Assembly (NCBI RefSeq): GCF_001429505.1
Contig: NZ_LMJW01000001.1
Coordinates: 431,325-471,314, forward strand
Origin: Allobosea sp. Root483D1
Lineage (GTDB): Bacteria > Pseudomonadota > Alphaproteobacteria > Rhizobiales > Beijerinckiaceae
DNA length: 39,990 nt
Direction: 5' to 3'
Below the pieces are notes generated by a model. It saw only the letters and a list, made by a program, of their open reading frames with translations, had not been told where the DNA came from and searched no databases. Shown here one piece after another: positions 14,630 through 22,031 of the stretch. The position numbers and the translations under genes were made by a program. How positions within the stretch are numbered: position 1 is the first letter of the stretch; the number at the start of each line of letters is the position of its first letter.

Positions 14630-14646
14630 TATAAGATGAGATTATC
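14630..14646. promoter_or_regulatory. Inverted repeat TATAA-N7-TTATC in the divergent promoter region
   Basis: The plus strand reads TATAAGATGAGATTATC, with one mismatch to GATAA-N7-TTATC. It lies in the 127-bp divergent region between the ligase-fold gene (64-80 bp upstream of its start) and the polyferredoxin gene (48-64 bp upstream of its start). It matches the element in front of the HTH-TorD gene at 10924-10940 in sequence, spacing and distance, suggesting one regulator for both units. AT-rich hexamers for both directions overlap here, but I cannot fix the promoters. Confidence 0.45.
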
Positions 14647-14693
14647 GCAAGCGCGACCAAAGACGCTGCCGCGATCATGAGGATGCCTGCTCG

Positions 14694-16733
14694 ATGACCG
14701 ATGTCGCCCGCACGCTGATGGTCTGCTCGTGCGAGGACACGATGCCGCTCGACGGCGCGGCGCTCAGGCGCGGCTGCAGCGGTGCCGAGATCAGCGAGCA
14801 TCGCCATCTCTGCCGCAGTCAGATCGAGCGCTTCCACGCCATGCTGGCAAAGAGCGAGGCGATCACCGTCGCCTGCACGCAGGAGGCACCGCTGTTCGAG
14901 GAGGTCGCCGCCGACCTCGATTATGCGGGTGACCTCACCTTCACCAACATCCGCGAGACGGCCGGCTGGTCGGATGACGCGAAAGCCGCCGGCCCTAAGA
15001 TGGCCGCCCTGCTCGCCGCCGCGAGCGAGCCGCTGCCGCCGGCCTCCTTCACCACGCTGACCAGCAAGGGCGTCGCGCTGATCTATGGCCGCGACGAGGT
15101 CGCGATCTCATTGGCACACCGGCTCGCCGAGCATCTCGACGTCACCGTGCTGCTGTCGCGTCCCGGCGAGATCGCGCCGCCGCGTACCGACGAGTTCCCC
15201 GTGCTGAAGGGCACGATCGCGCAGGCGAGCGGCTGGCTCGGCGCTTTCGAGATCACCGTCAACGACTACGCGTCGCCCGCTCCCTCCTCGCGCGGCAAGC
15301 TCGTCTTCGATCTCCCGCGCAACGGCGCGGTCTCGCAATGCGATGTCGTCATCGATGTCTCCGGCGGCACGCCGCTCTTCCCGGCCGGCGATCTGCGTGC
15401 CGGCTATCTGCGCGCCGATCCGCGCGATGCAGCCGCGGTCGAGCGGCTCGCCTTCCAGGCGAGCGGGCTTATCGGTGAGTTCGACAAGCCGGCCTATGTC
15501 GCGCTGAACGAAGGGCTCTGCGCCCATGCGCGTTCCAAAAAGACCGGCTGCACGCGCTGCCTCGAGCTCTGCCCGACCGGCGCGATCACCCCCGCTGGTG
15601 ACCATGTCGCGATCTCCGCCGAGATCTGCGCCGGCTGCGGCGCCTGCGCCGCCGTCTGCCCGACCGGCGCGGTGACCTACACGCTGCCGCCGGCCGACGC
15701 GCTGCTGCGGAAGCTGCGGACCCTGCTCGCCACCTATGCCGAGGCCGGCGGGCGCGAGCCGGTCGTGCTGCTGCACGACGGCGACCATGGCGAACCCCTG
15801 ATCGAGGCGCTCGCCCGGCACGGCGCCGGCCTGCCGGCGCGGGTGCTGCCTTTGCGCGTCAACGAGATCACGCAGCTCGGCTTGGAAGCCTTCGCGGCCG
15901 CACTCGCCTTCGGCGCCTCCGCCATCCGCGTGCTCGGCCGAGCCAAGCCCAAGCACGATATCTCCGGCCTCACGCGCAATCTCGACTATGCAAACGCCCT
16001 TGCCGGCGCTCTCGGCTATGGCGAAGCCCGCGCCGCCCTGATCGAGACCGATGATCCCGATCTGCTGGGCGTCGCCCTCGCGAGGGTCGCGCCCGGCACG
16101 AGCACTTTGCAGCCCGCCCGCTTCCGGCCGATGGGAAGCGGACGCCCGCTGCTGCGCCAGACGATCGGCGAACTGCACGCCGCCGCACCGGCTCCGGTCG
16201 CAGCGATCCCGATGCCGCCGCTCGCGCCCTTCGGCACGGTCCATGTCGACATAGATGGCTGCACGCTTTGCCTCGCCTGCGTCTCGGCCTGCCCGGTCAG
16301 CGCGCTCGGCGATAATCCCGAGCGGCCGACGCTCACCTTCCAGGAGGACCTTTGCGTGCAGTGCGGGCTCTGCGCCGCGACCTGCCCGGAGAAGGTGATC
16401 ACGCTGGAGCCGCGCATCGATTTCGACGCCTGGAACGGTGGTCGGCGGATCGTCAAGCAGGAGGAGCCGTTCCACTGCATTGCCTGCGCCAAGCCCTTCG
16501 GCGTCCGCAGCACGATCGAGAAGATCGCGGCCAAGCTCGAGAACAAGCACTGGATGTTCGCCGGCGAAGGGGCAAAGCGCGCCTCGATCCTGCGCATGTG
16601 TGAGGATTGCCGGGTCGAGGCCGTGGTCAACGAAAGCTTCGACCCGCACCTCTCGCCGCAGCGCCCACCGGTGCGCACCACCGACGATTATCTGCGCGAG
16701 CGGGCGGAGCGGGGCGAGGACCCGTTGGGCTAA
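14694..16733 (+). CDS. 679-aa multi-cluster 4Fe-4S ferredoxin (FDH-linked polyferredoxin)
   Basis: Predicted 679-aa cytoplasmic redox protein. Clusters visible from the N-terminus: Cys-rich start (MVCSCEDTMPL, then RRGC and HLC); CTRCLELCP and CAGCGACAAVCP near residues 285-325; CTLCLACVSACP and CVQCGLCAATCP near 525-570; and CIACAKPFG plus CEDCR towards the C-terminus. A Rossmann-like middle region (PVVLLHDGDHG to ASAIRVLGRAK) separates the ferredoxin pairs. There is no signal peptide or membrane span. It is divergent from the DUF operon and shares its promoter region, so it probably belongs to the same FDH-related system as an electron carrier or maturation factor. The exact partner is unknown. 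Confidence 0.9.
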   Translation: MTDVARTLMVCSCEDTMPLDGAALRRGCSGAEISEHRHLCRSQIERFHAMLAKSEAITVACTQEAPLFEEVAADLDYAGDLTFTNIRETAGWSDDAKAAGPKMAALLAAASEPLPPASFTTLTSKGVALIYGRDEVAISLAHRLAEHLDVTVLLSRPGEIAPPRTDEFPVLKGTIAQASGWLGAFEITVNDYASPAPSSRGKLVFDLPRNGAVSQCDVVIDVSGGTPLFPAGDLRAGYLRADPRDAAAVERLAFQASGLIGEFDKPAYVALNEGLCAHARSKKTGCTRCLELCPTGAITPAGDHVAISAEICAGCGACAAVCPTGAVTYTLPPADALLRKLRTLLATYAEAGGREPVVLLHDGDHGEPLIEALARHGAGLPARVLPLRVNEITQLGLEAFAAALAFGASAIRVLGRAKPKHDISGLTRNLDYANALAGALGYGEARAALIETDDPDLLGVALARVAPGTSTLQPARFRPMGSGRPLLRQTIGELHAAAPAPVAAIPMPPLAPFGTVHVDIDGCTLCLACVSACPVSALGDNPERPTLTFQEDLCVQCGLCAATCPEKVITLEPRIDFDAWNGGRRIVKQEEPFHCIACAKPFGVRSTIEKIAAKLENKHWMFAGEGAKRASILRMCEDCRVEAVVNESFDPHLSPQRPPVRTTDDYLRERAERGEDPLG

Positions 16734-16773
16734 CCGACAATGGAATAGATGACCGGTATCTGCAGGATTCTCG

Positions 16774-17193
16774 CTATCGAAGGCGGATCAGACCCGCGTC
16801 GGTGGGCGTAAACTTGCAGGCCTCGAAATAGAAATCGCGCAGCTCGCGATCGAAATCCACGTGGAGCCATTCGCAGCCGGAAGGTTTCGCCTGCGTCACA
16901 GCCTCTTCTACCAGGCGGGTGGCATGTCCTTGGCGCCGCCAGGGTGTCGCAACCATGGTATCGAGCAGGAAAGCGTGAACGCCGCCATCCCAGGCGACAT
17001 TGACGAAGCCGGTCAGCTGTCCTGCGACACGCATGCAGACCCAGCCGAGGCTGAAGGTATTGACCTGCTTCCACCAATCGTCGTCGAATAGCCGGTGCTC
17101 GAAGCACTCGGCATGCAAAGCGTTCAGTTCGTCGTTCGAGAAGGTCCCGCGCCATTCAAAGCGCGGATCGCCATCAGCTGTCCGGGTCGTCAT
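16774..17193 (-). CDS. GNAT family N-acetyltransferase
   Basis: Predicted 139 aa. The acetyl-CoA pyrophosphate-binding motif VATPWRRQGHATRLVEEA lies at about residues 82-99. It is preceded by the GFVNVAWDGGVHAFLLDT strands and followed by a typical terminal strand (CEWLHVDF, FYFEACKF). The acceptor substrate cannot be predicted. It converges on the polyferredoxin gene with a 40-bp gap and reads the same way as the WD40-cytochrome c gene upstream, 96 bp apart. No operon link to FDH functions is evident. Confidence 0.88.
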   Translation of the reverse strand: MTTRTADGDPRFEWRGTFSNDELNALHAECFEHRLFDDDWWKQVNTFSLGWVCMRVAGQLTGFVNVAWDGGVHAFLLDTMVATPWRRQGHATRLVEEAVTQAKPSGCEWLHVDFDRELRDFYFEACKFTPTDAGLIRLR

Positions 17194-17289
17194 GACGCTT
17201 TGTCAGCTGCGGCAGGGAAGCGGTCAAGGCAGGTTCGGATTCGCGACGCAACCATCGCGCCGGGTCTGTTGCCTCGCGGCCCGCTCAAG

Positions 17290-18627
17290 CTACCGCGTCA
17301 CCTTTTCCAGCCAATCAACCAGCGCCTGCCGGTCTTCGGCCGAGCCGATCGTCTGCTCCGGCATCTTGGTGCCGGGCGTGTAGGTGTTCGGGCCGACCTC
17401 GAACAGCTTTGCCACGCTCTCCTTGCTCCAGACGATGTCCATGCCCTTGAGCGCGTCGGAATAGGCGTAAGCTGGTGCGGTGGCGATGCGACGGCCGAAG
17501 ATGCCGTGCAGGGTCGGGCCGGCGCGATTGCCATCCGCCGGTGTCAATGTGTGACAAGCCGCGCAGGCGCGGAAGATCTGAGCGCCCCGCTCGCCCTGGA
17601 AGGCGGCAAGCGCATCCTCGCCGGCACGCGGCACCACCGCCCCGACATGCTCGCCGGTGACGGCATTCCAGCGCCGCACCAGCCGGTCGGCGCCGCCGGA
17701 GAGCAATTGCCTGCCATCCGGGAGGAAGGCGAGCGACCAGACCGGCAGTCCCGGCCCGACCAAAGTGGCGCGGATGGTTCGCGCCTTGCGGTCGACCAGC
17801 GCGACCTGGCCGCGCAGCCCGCCGGCGGCGATGGTCGCGCCATCGGGCGAGATGGCGAGTGCGATCAATGGGGTGTCGCCGACCGCAATCTCGGCACGCT
17901 GGGTGCCATCCGGCCCGAACAGGCGCAGGCGGCCATCGGCAGCGGCGACCGCGATCTCGCCATCGGGCGCAACGACCACGCCATTGAGCGGCGCAGGCGT
18001 GGTGACGATCAGCGGTGCGCCACCATCCGCCGGCCAGAGCCGCAAGGTCGCGTCATAGCCGGAGGAAACGACCATGCCGCCAGGCGCGAAAGCAACGCCG
18101 TTGACCGGCCCCTGATGGCCTTCGAGTACCCGCGCCGCGCCATCGGCGAGCGCAGTAACCCGGACCGTCCCGTCCCAGGAGGCGGAGGCGAGGTGTTGTC
18201 CTTCCGGCGAGACTGCCAGCCCCGCGACCGGCCCCTTATGGCCCTCCATCACCTTCACCGGCTCTGCCGCATCGCCGCGCCAGAGCGCGATCCTGCCATC
18301 CTCGCCGCCCGTGGCGAAGCCGAGGCGATTGACCGCGACGGCGGCGTTGACCGCGCGCTGATGGAAACGCAGGACCCTGATCGCGCTGCCGCGAGAAAGG
18401 TCCCAGAGGATCGCCGACTGGTCGAAGGAGCCGGTCAGGGCCACCGCGCCATCGGCCGAGACCGCAGCGGCGCGCACCGGCCCGCCATGGCCGCGCAGTT
18501 CCTGGGCAGGGGCAGGCAATGCAGCAACGACGAGCGCCAGAAGCGCAGCGCCTATCCTTCTCCCCTCGAGGGAGAAGGTGGCAGCGCGAAGCGCTGACGG
18601 ATGAGGGAATGAAAGACGTCGGCGCAT
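17290..18627 (-). CDS. Secreted WD40-repeat protein with C-terminal cytochrome c domain
   Basis: Predicted 445 aa exported to the periplasm. The signal peptide has an h-region GAALLALVVAALP ending APAQ. About seven WD40 blades follow (ELRGHGGPVRAAAVSADG, VMEGHKGPVAGLAVSPEG, VLEGHQGPVNGVAFAPGG and others). The C-terminal cytochrome c has haem motif CAACH and probable axial Met in GTKMPEQ. The n-region of the signal peptide and the Shine-Dalgarno (GAGGGAAG) are made from a repeat pair at 18555-18681. An alternative ATG at 18639 adds four residues. Such fusions often sit beside TusA and Mrp in Rhizobiales, as here, suggesting a link to sulfur or Fe-S metabolism (inference). Confidence 0.88.
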   Translation of the reverse strand: MRRRLSFPHPSALRAATFSLEGRRIGAALLALVVAALPAPAQELRGHGGPVRAAAVSADGAVALTGSFDQSAILWDLSRGSAIRVLRFHQRAVNAAVAVNRLGFATGGEDGRIALWRGDAAEPVKVMEGHKGPVAGLAVSPEGQHLASASWDGTVRVTALADGAARVLEGHQGPVNGVAFAPGGMVVSSGYDATLRLWPADGGAPLIVTTPAPLNGVVVAPDGEIAVAAADGRLRLFGPDGTQRAEIAVGDTPLIALAISPDGATIAAGGLRGQVALVDRKARTIRATLVGPGLPVWSLAFLPDGRQLLSGGADRLVRRWNAVTGEHVGAVVPRAGEDALAAFQGERGAQIFRACAACHTLTPADGNRAGPTLHGIFGRRIATAPAYAYSDALKGMDIVWSKESVAKLFEVGPNTYTPGTKMPEQTIGSAEDRQALVDWLEKVTR

Positions 18628-18681
18628 GACTTCCCTCATCCGTCGCCTGCGGCGACACCTTCTTCCCCGGGGGGAGAAGGA
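18555..18681. repeat. REP-like inverted pair over the WD40-cytochrome c start
   Basis: Left copy 18555-18608 and right copy 18632-18681 are near-identical inverted elements (TCCTTCTCCC at one end, GACGGATGAGGGA at the other), each with its own small hairpin. The spacer of 23 bp holds the ATG at 18627. The right copy supplies the ribosome-binding site and the left copy codes residues about 4-23 of the protein. Confidence 0.8.
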
Positions 18682-18749
18682 TAGGTGCTGTTGCTCCCGC
18701 GTGAAAAGCCATCATATGAAGCGCAACAGTGTTCGATCGGCCTTCGCCT

Positions 18750-18980
18750 ATGACGTCCATCCCGCTCAATCTGCGCGGCCTGAAATGCCCTCTTCCCGCT
18801 TTGCGCGTGCGCAAGGCGCTGAAAGGCGCAGCGCCCGGCGCTCTGTTCCTGGTTGAATGCACCGATCCGATGGCGGCGATCGACATCCCGAACCTGATGC
18901 GCGAGACCGGCGATGCGATCGAACTCAGCAGCAGCGAGGGCGAGCTGCTGGTCTTCCACATCCGCAAGGCCGCGGCCTAG
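18750..18980 (+). CDS. TusA-family sulfurtransferase
   Basis: Predicted 76 aa with the family fold and the catalytic motif LKCPLPALRVRKAL at about residues 10-23, in which the Cys of CPxP carries persulfide. The second conserved block is ECTDPMAAIDIPNLMRETGD. TusA-like proteins relay sulfur for tRNA thiolation, Moco or sulfur oxidation; the branch cannot be told from sequence. The start at 18750 gives the canonical N-terminus; an ATG 21 bp earlier adds seven unconserved residues. mrp starts 27 bp downstream, so the two are probably co-transcribed. Confidence 0.92.
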   Translation: MTSIPLNLRGLKCPLPALRVRKALKGAAPGALFLVECTDPMAAIDIPNLMRETGDAIELSSSEGELLVFHIRKAAA

Positions 18981-19007
18981 CGTCGCGCAAACACTGGAAC
19001 CCAGATC

Positions 19008-20141
19008 GTGGCCCTTTCGCAAAACGACATCCTGCGCGCGCTCGAGCTGGTGAAGCTGCCGGCGAGCGGGCAATCGCTGGCGGCGTCCGGCCGCATCGGC
19101 GACATCCTGATCAACGACGGCAAGGTCATCTTCGCGATCGGCATCGACGCCACTGAAGCCAGCGCGATGGAGCCGGTGCGCAAGGCGGCCGAAAGCGCAG
19201 TCGGCGGCATTCCCGGCGTGACCCAGGTGCTGGTCGGCCTCACCGCCGACAAGGCGCCGGGGCGTCCGGCGCCATCGCAAGCGGCGGAGGCACGCCGGCA
19301 GGCGCATGGCCAGCCTGGCCCTGGTGGGCCGGTGCCGAAGGCGGCCGGCATTCCCGGCGTCAAGCAGATCATCGCGGTGGCGAGCGGCAAGGGCGGCGTC
19401 GGCAAGTCTACCACCACGGCAAACCTCGCCGTGGCCCTCGCGACGCTCGGCCTCAAGGTCGGCGTGCTCGATGCCGACATCTACGGGCCGTCCGTGCCGA
19501 AGATCTTCGGCATCACCGGCAAGCCACGGCTGGTCTCGGGTCGCACGCTCGCGCCGATGGAGGCCTATGGCCTCAAGATCATGTCGATCGGCTTCCTGAT
19601 CGACGAGGAAACGCCGATGATCTGGCGCGGGCCGATGGTGATCTCGGCGATCACCCAGATGCTGCGCGAGGTCGCCTGGGGCGAGCTCGACGTGCTCGTC
19701 GTCGACATGCCGCCGGGCACCGGCGACGCCCAGCTCACCATGGCCCAGCAGACGCCGCTCGCCGGCGCCGTCATCGTCTCGACGCCGCAGGACCTGGCCC
19801 TGCTCGATGCCCGCCGCGGCGTCGCCATGTTCAGGAAGGTCGAGGTGCCGATCCTCGGCATCGTCGAGAACATGAGCTATTTCATCTGCCCGGAATGCGG
19901 CCACCGCTCCGACATCTTCGCCCATGGCGGCGCCAGGCACGAGGCGGAGCGGCAGGGTGTGCCTTTCCTCGGCGAGATCCCGCTCGCCATGACGATCCGC
20001 GAGACCTCCGATGGCGGCCGCCCGATCGTGGCGAGCGACCCGGACAGCCCCCATGCCAAGGCCTATGTCGCCCTGGCGCGGCAGGTGAAGGCCGGCCTCG
20101 CCGGGCCGGCCCGGGCAGCGCCACGGATCGTGATCGAGTAA
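19008..20141 (+). CDS. apbC: Mrp/ApbC (NBP35-type) P-loop ATPase, Fe-S cluster carrier
   Basis: Predicted 377 aa. The N-terminal MIP18/DUF59 domain spans about residues 5-80, a Gly/Pro linker follows, then the deviant Walker A SGKGGVGKSTT at about 126-136, the switch region DADIYGPSVPK, VDMPPGTGDAQLT, and a CPECG Cys pair near residue 290 for bridging a cluster. The family loads [4Fe-4S] clusters on apo-enzymes. The start is a GTG with a weak TGGAAC upstream, 27 bp after tusA. It converges on the VOC gene with an 18-bp gap. Confidence 0.94.
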   Translation: MALSQNDILRALELVKLPASGQSLAASGRIGDILINDGKVIFAIGIDATEASAMEPVRKAAESAVGGIPGVTQVLVGLTADKAPGRPAPSQAAEARRQAHGQPGPGGPVPKAAGIPGVKQIIAVASGKGGVGKSTTTANLAVALATLGLKVGVLDADIYGPSVPKIFGITGKPRLVSGRTLAPMEAYGLKIMSIGFLIDEETPMIWRGPMVISAITQMLREVAWGELDVLVVDMPPGTGDAQLTMAQQTPLAGAVIVSTPQDLALLDARRGVAMFRKVEVPILGIVENMSYFICPECGHRSDIFAHGGARHEAERQGVPFLGEIPLAMTIRETSDGGRPIVASDPDSPHAKAYVALARQVKAGLAGPARAAPRIVIE

Positions 20142-20159
20142 GACCAACCGGCTTCGAAG

Positions 20160-20648
20160 CTAGGCCCGGAGCGCCGAAACACCGGGCCTGTCGGCCTGCG
20201 CCACGAACTGGTCGGAAGACGCTCTCTCCGCTTCCGTCTGTCGCTCCGTCAGCATCCAGATATGGCCGAACGGATCGAAGAGCGAGGCGACCCGCCTGCC
20301 TTCGGTGTCGGTCTGGACGCGGTCACGCAGCGCGGCGCCAGCAACGATCGCTTGCGCGAAACAGGTCTCGATATCGGGAACCGTCAGCAGGATCGTCATG
20401 CTGACCGCCCCCGCCGCCTTGGGAAAGAACGGGCCACCATAGGACGGCTCCTCCTCGCGGCGCGGATTGGAACCGGCGACGGAAACACGGGTTCCACCGA
20501 TGAGCATCTCGACCCCGGCAAGCTCGCCGTCGATCCTGTGTGTCTTGAATTGCCGCGCCTCGAAGGCCTCGCTGTAGAAATCCGCGGCCTGCTGCTCACG
20601 CCCGTGCTGCACGAAAATCGCCAGGCCCAAGCCGATGGTCTGCTTCAT
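20160..20648 (-). CDS. VOC/glyoxalase superfamily protein (PhnB-like)
   Basis: Predicted 162 aa with two beta-alpha-beta-beta-beta modules. FVQHGREQQAADFYSEAFEA opens the first, and ILLTVPDIETCFAQAIVAGA with VASLFDPFGHIWMLTER closes the second. The FGHxW segment is typical of PhnB/glyoxalase-like proteins. Catalytic identity is not predictable. The start at 20648 is set by AGGAG; the frame is open for 37 further codons upstream without support. It is divergent from the SRPBCC gene with a 160-bp gap that holds a promoter-like site. Confidence 0.87.
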   Translation of the reverse strand: MKQTIGLGLAIFVQHGREQQAADFYSEAFEARQFKTHRIDGELAGVEMLIGGTRVSVAGSNPRREEEPSYGGPFFPKAAGAVSMTILLTVPDIETCFAQAIVAGAALRDRVQTDTEGRRVASLFDPFGHIWMLTERQTEAERASSDQFVAQADRPGVSALRA

Positions 20649-20752
20649 GTCGAATCTCCTGATCCGTCGCCGCTGGAATAGAGGGCGGGCGAAACCGGCG
20701 GATTCTTGATCGATCCGCGGCGAGCTCGCGCACGGCCCATCACCGATCCGCG

Positions 20753-20781
20753 ATGACAAAGAATTTTGTTCATGTTATGTT
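20753..20781 (+). promoter_or_regulatory. Candidate sigma70 promoter of the SRPBCC gene
   Basis: ATGACA (20753-20758, 5 of 6 to TTGACA), 17-bp spacer, TATGTT (20776-20781, 4 of 6 to TATAAT). It would start transcription about 20 nt before the ATG at 20809, and the -10 sits over the GTTC-N7-GTTC motif. Confidence 0.5.
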
Positions 20782-20782
20782 C
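20768..20782 (+). promoter_or_regulatory. LexA-box-like direct repeat GTTC-N7-GTTC
   Basis: GTTC at 20768-20771 and 20779-20782 are separated by 7 bp in an AT-rich stretch, overlapping the -10 of the SRPBCC promoter. The alphaproteobacterial LexA consensus is GTTC-N7-GTTC (GAAC-N7-GAAC on the other strand). The position is right for repression. A chance match in AT-rich intergenic DNA is possible. Confidence 0.35.
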
Positions 20783-20808
20783 TAAGCGAAAATTACGGAG
20801 ACGCGATC

Positions 20809-21210
20809 ATGCCCGTCCTGCCAGCGCGCCATATCAGCATCTCGATCACCCGGCCGATCGAGGAGGTCTACGGCTTCCTCGCCGAACCCATGAACTTCCC
20901 GAAATGGGCGGAGGGACTTGGCGGCGAGTTCAGCCATGTCGAGGGCATGACCTATCGCGCCATGACCCCGATGGGGCCGATGCGCGTGATGTTCAGCGAG
21001 CCTAACCCCTACGGGATCCTCGACCACGCCGTCGTGCCCGACAGCGGCGCCACCATGCACAACCCGATGCGTGCGCTCGTAAATGGTAGCGGCAGCGAGG
21101 TGGTGTTCACGCTGTTCAGGCGGCCGGGAATGACCGACGACGATTTCGCCCGCGACGCCGAATGGGTCGCGACCGATCTTGCTCGCCTGAAGACGCTGCT
21201 GGAGGGCTAG
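20809..21210 (+). CDS. SRPBCC (START/Bet v1-like) family protein
   Basis: Predicted 133 aa with the START-type opening ISITRPIEEVYGFLAEPMNFPKWAEGL, a beta-sheet core with WxxG-like turns, and a C-terminal helix EWVATDLARLKTLLEG that closes the cavity. Such proteins bind hydrophobic ligands; none can be named. ACGGAG precedes the ATG. Its stop codon overlaps that of the small convergent gene (shared CTAG). Confidence 0.88.
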   Translation: MPVLPARHISISITRPIEEVYGFLAEPMNFPKWAEGLGGEFSHVEGMTYRAMTPMGPMRVMFSEPNPYGILDHAVVPDSGATMHNPMRALVNGSGSEVVFTLFRRPGMTDDDFARDAEWVATDLARLKTLLEG

Positions 21211-21329
21211 AGCCGCACGCTGCTGGTCGCATAGGCGACGTCGACCGGGCGCTGATAGGTCGCCAGCACCAGGCTCGCCCCGTAGGCGGCAATGGCGGCG
21301 AAGGCGACGGCGATGGCAAAGGACTTCAT
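21207..21329 (-). CDS. 40-aa single-pass membrane or secreted peptide
   Basis: Reading the minus strand from ATG at 21329 gives 40 codons and a TAG shared tail-to-tail with the SRPBCC stop (CTAG). The peptide starts MKSFAIAVAFAAIAAYGASL, a signal-peptide or transmembrane helix, followed by a short polar tail YQRPVDVAYATSSVRL. A good Shine-Dalgarno (GGGGGA) lies six bases upstream. Codon use has the same strong G/C third-position bias as neighbours. No function can be assigned. A small inverted repeat ATAAGC/GCTTAT (21352-21357 and 21361-21366) lies in its leader. Confidence 0.6.
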   Translation of the reverse strand: MKSFAIAVAFAAIAAYGASLVLATYQRPVDVAYATSSVRL

Positions 21330-21398
21330 GCGGCTTCCCCCAGGCAGGCGAATAAGCTTCGCTTATCAGCCCGAATCTAGGGGCGGCGCGGCGGCCGA

Positions 21399-22031
21399 TC
21401 AAGCGTCGCCGAGCGCGGCATGGAGCCGCTCGGCCTCGGCGAGATCGTCCGGCCGGTTGGCGTTGAAGAAGGGATCGACCGGCACCGCCGGCCATTCGAC
21501 CGAAACGACGCCATGGCGTGCCGTCCAGCGGTCGATCTTGCGCTCGTCCTCGACGGTGAGGGCATGGCGCAATTCCTCGCGTAGCGCGACCGGCCAGAGC
21601 CCGATCACCGGATGCGTCCAGCCGCCCGAGGCGGCGCAGGCGAGCGGGACATTCGCCGCCACACGCGCATCATGCAGCCGCGCCACCAGATCGCGCGGGA
21701 TGAAGGGCGTGTCGGCAGCGACGCTGACCAGCCATTGCGCGCCCGGCCGGTTCGCGGCGAGCCAGTCGAGCCCGGCGAGGATGCCGGCGAGCGGCCCGGC
21801 GAAATTCGGGACACTGTCGGCGACGACCGGCAGACCATAGTCGGCGAAGCGTGCGGGATCGCCATTGGCGTTGAGCAGGAGCCCGTCGCATTGGGGGCTG
21901 AGCCGCTCGATCACATGGGCGAGGATGGTCCGACCGGCGATGGTGCGCAGCGGCTTGTCGCCGCCTCCCATGCGGCGAGCGAGCCCGCCGGCGAGCAGGA
22001 GACCGAGGGTTGCCGGACTGATATCAGTCAT
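21399..22031 (-). CDS. mobA: Molybdenum cofactor guanylyltransferase MobA
   Basis: Predicted 210 aa. The nucleotide-binding signature [17 protein letters not shown] at about residues 11-27, [11 protein letters not shown] near 106, and the closing [14 protein letters not shown] are those of MobA, which transfers GMP from GTP to Moco to make MGD and bis-MGD. The start at 22031 overlaps the fdhD stop by 8 bp (ATGACTGA). Together with mobB and moeA elsewhere in the window it equips the formate dehydrogenase. It is the last gene of the DUF2478-fdhD-mobA operon. Confidence 0.95.
   Translation of the reverse strand: MTDISPATLGLLLAGGLARRMGGGDKPLRTIAGRTILAHVIERLSPQCDGLLLNANGDPARFADYGLPVVADSVPNFAGPLAGILAGLDWLAANRPGAQWLVSVAADTPFIPRDLVARLHDARVAANVPLACAASGGWTHPVIGLWPVALREELRHALTVEDERKIDRWTARHGVVSVEWPAVPVDPFFNANRPDDLAEAERLHAALGDA

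Noticed and set aside
15108..16649. 513-aa antisense frame over the polyferredoxin gene
   Set aside because: Shadow frame; the plus-strand product carries multiple Cys cluster motifs.
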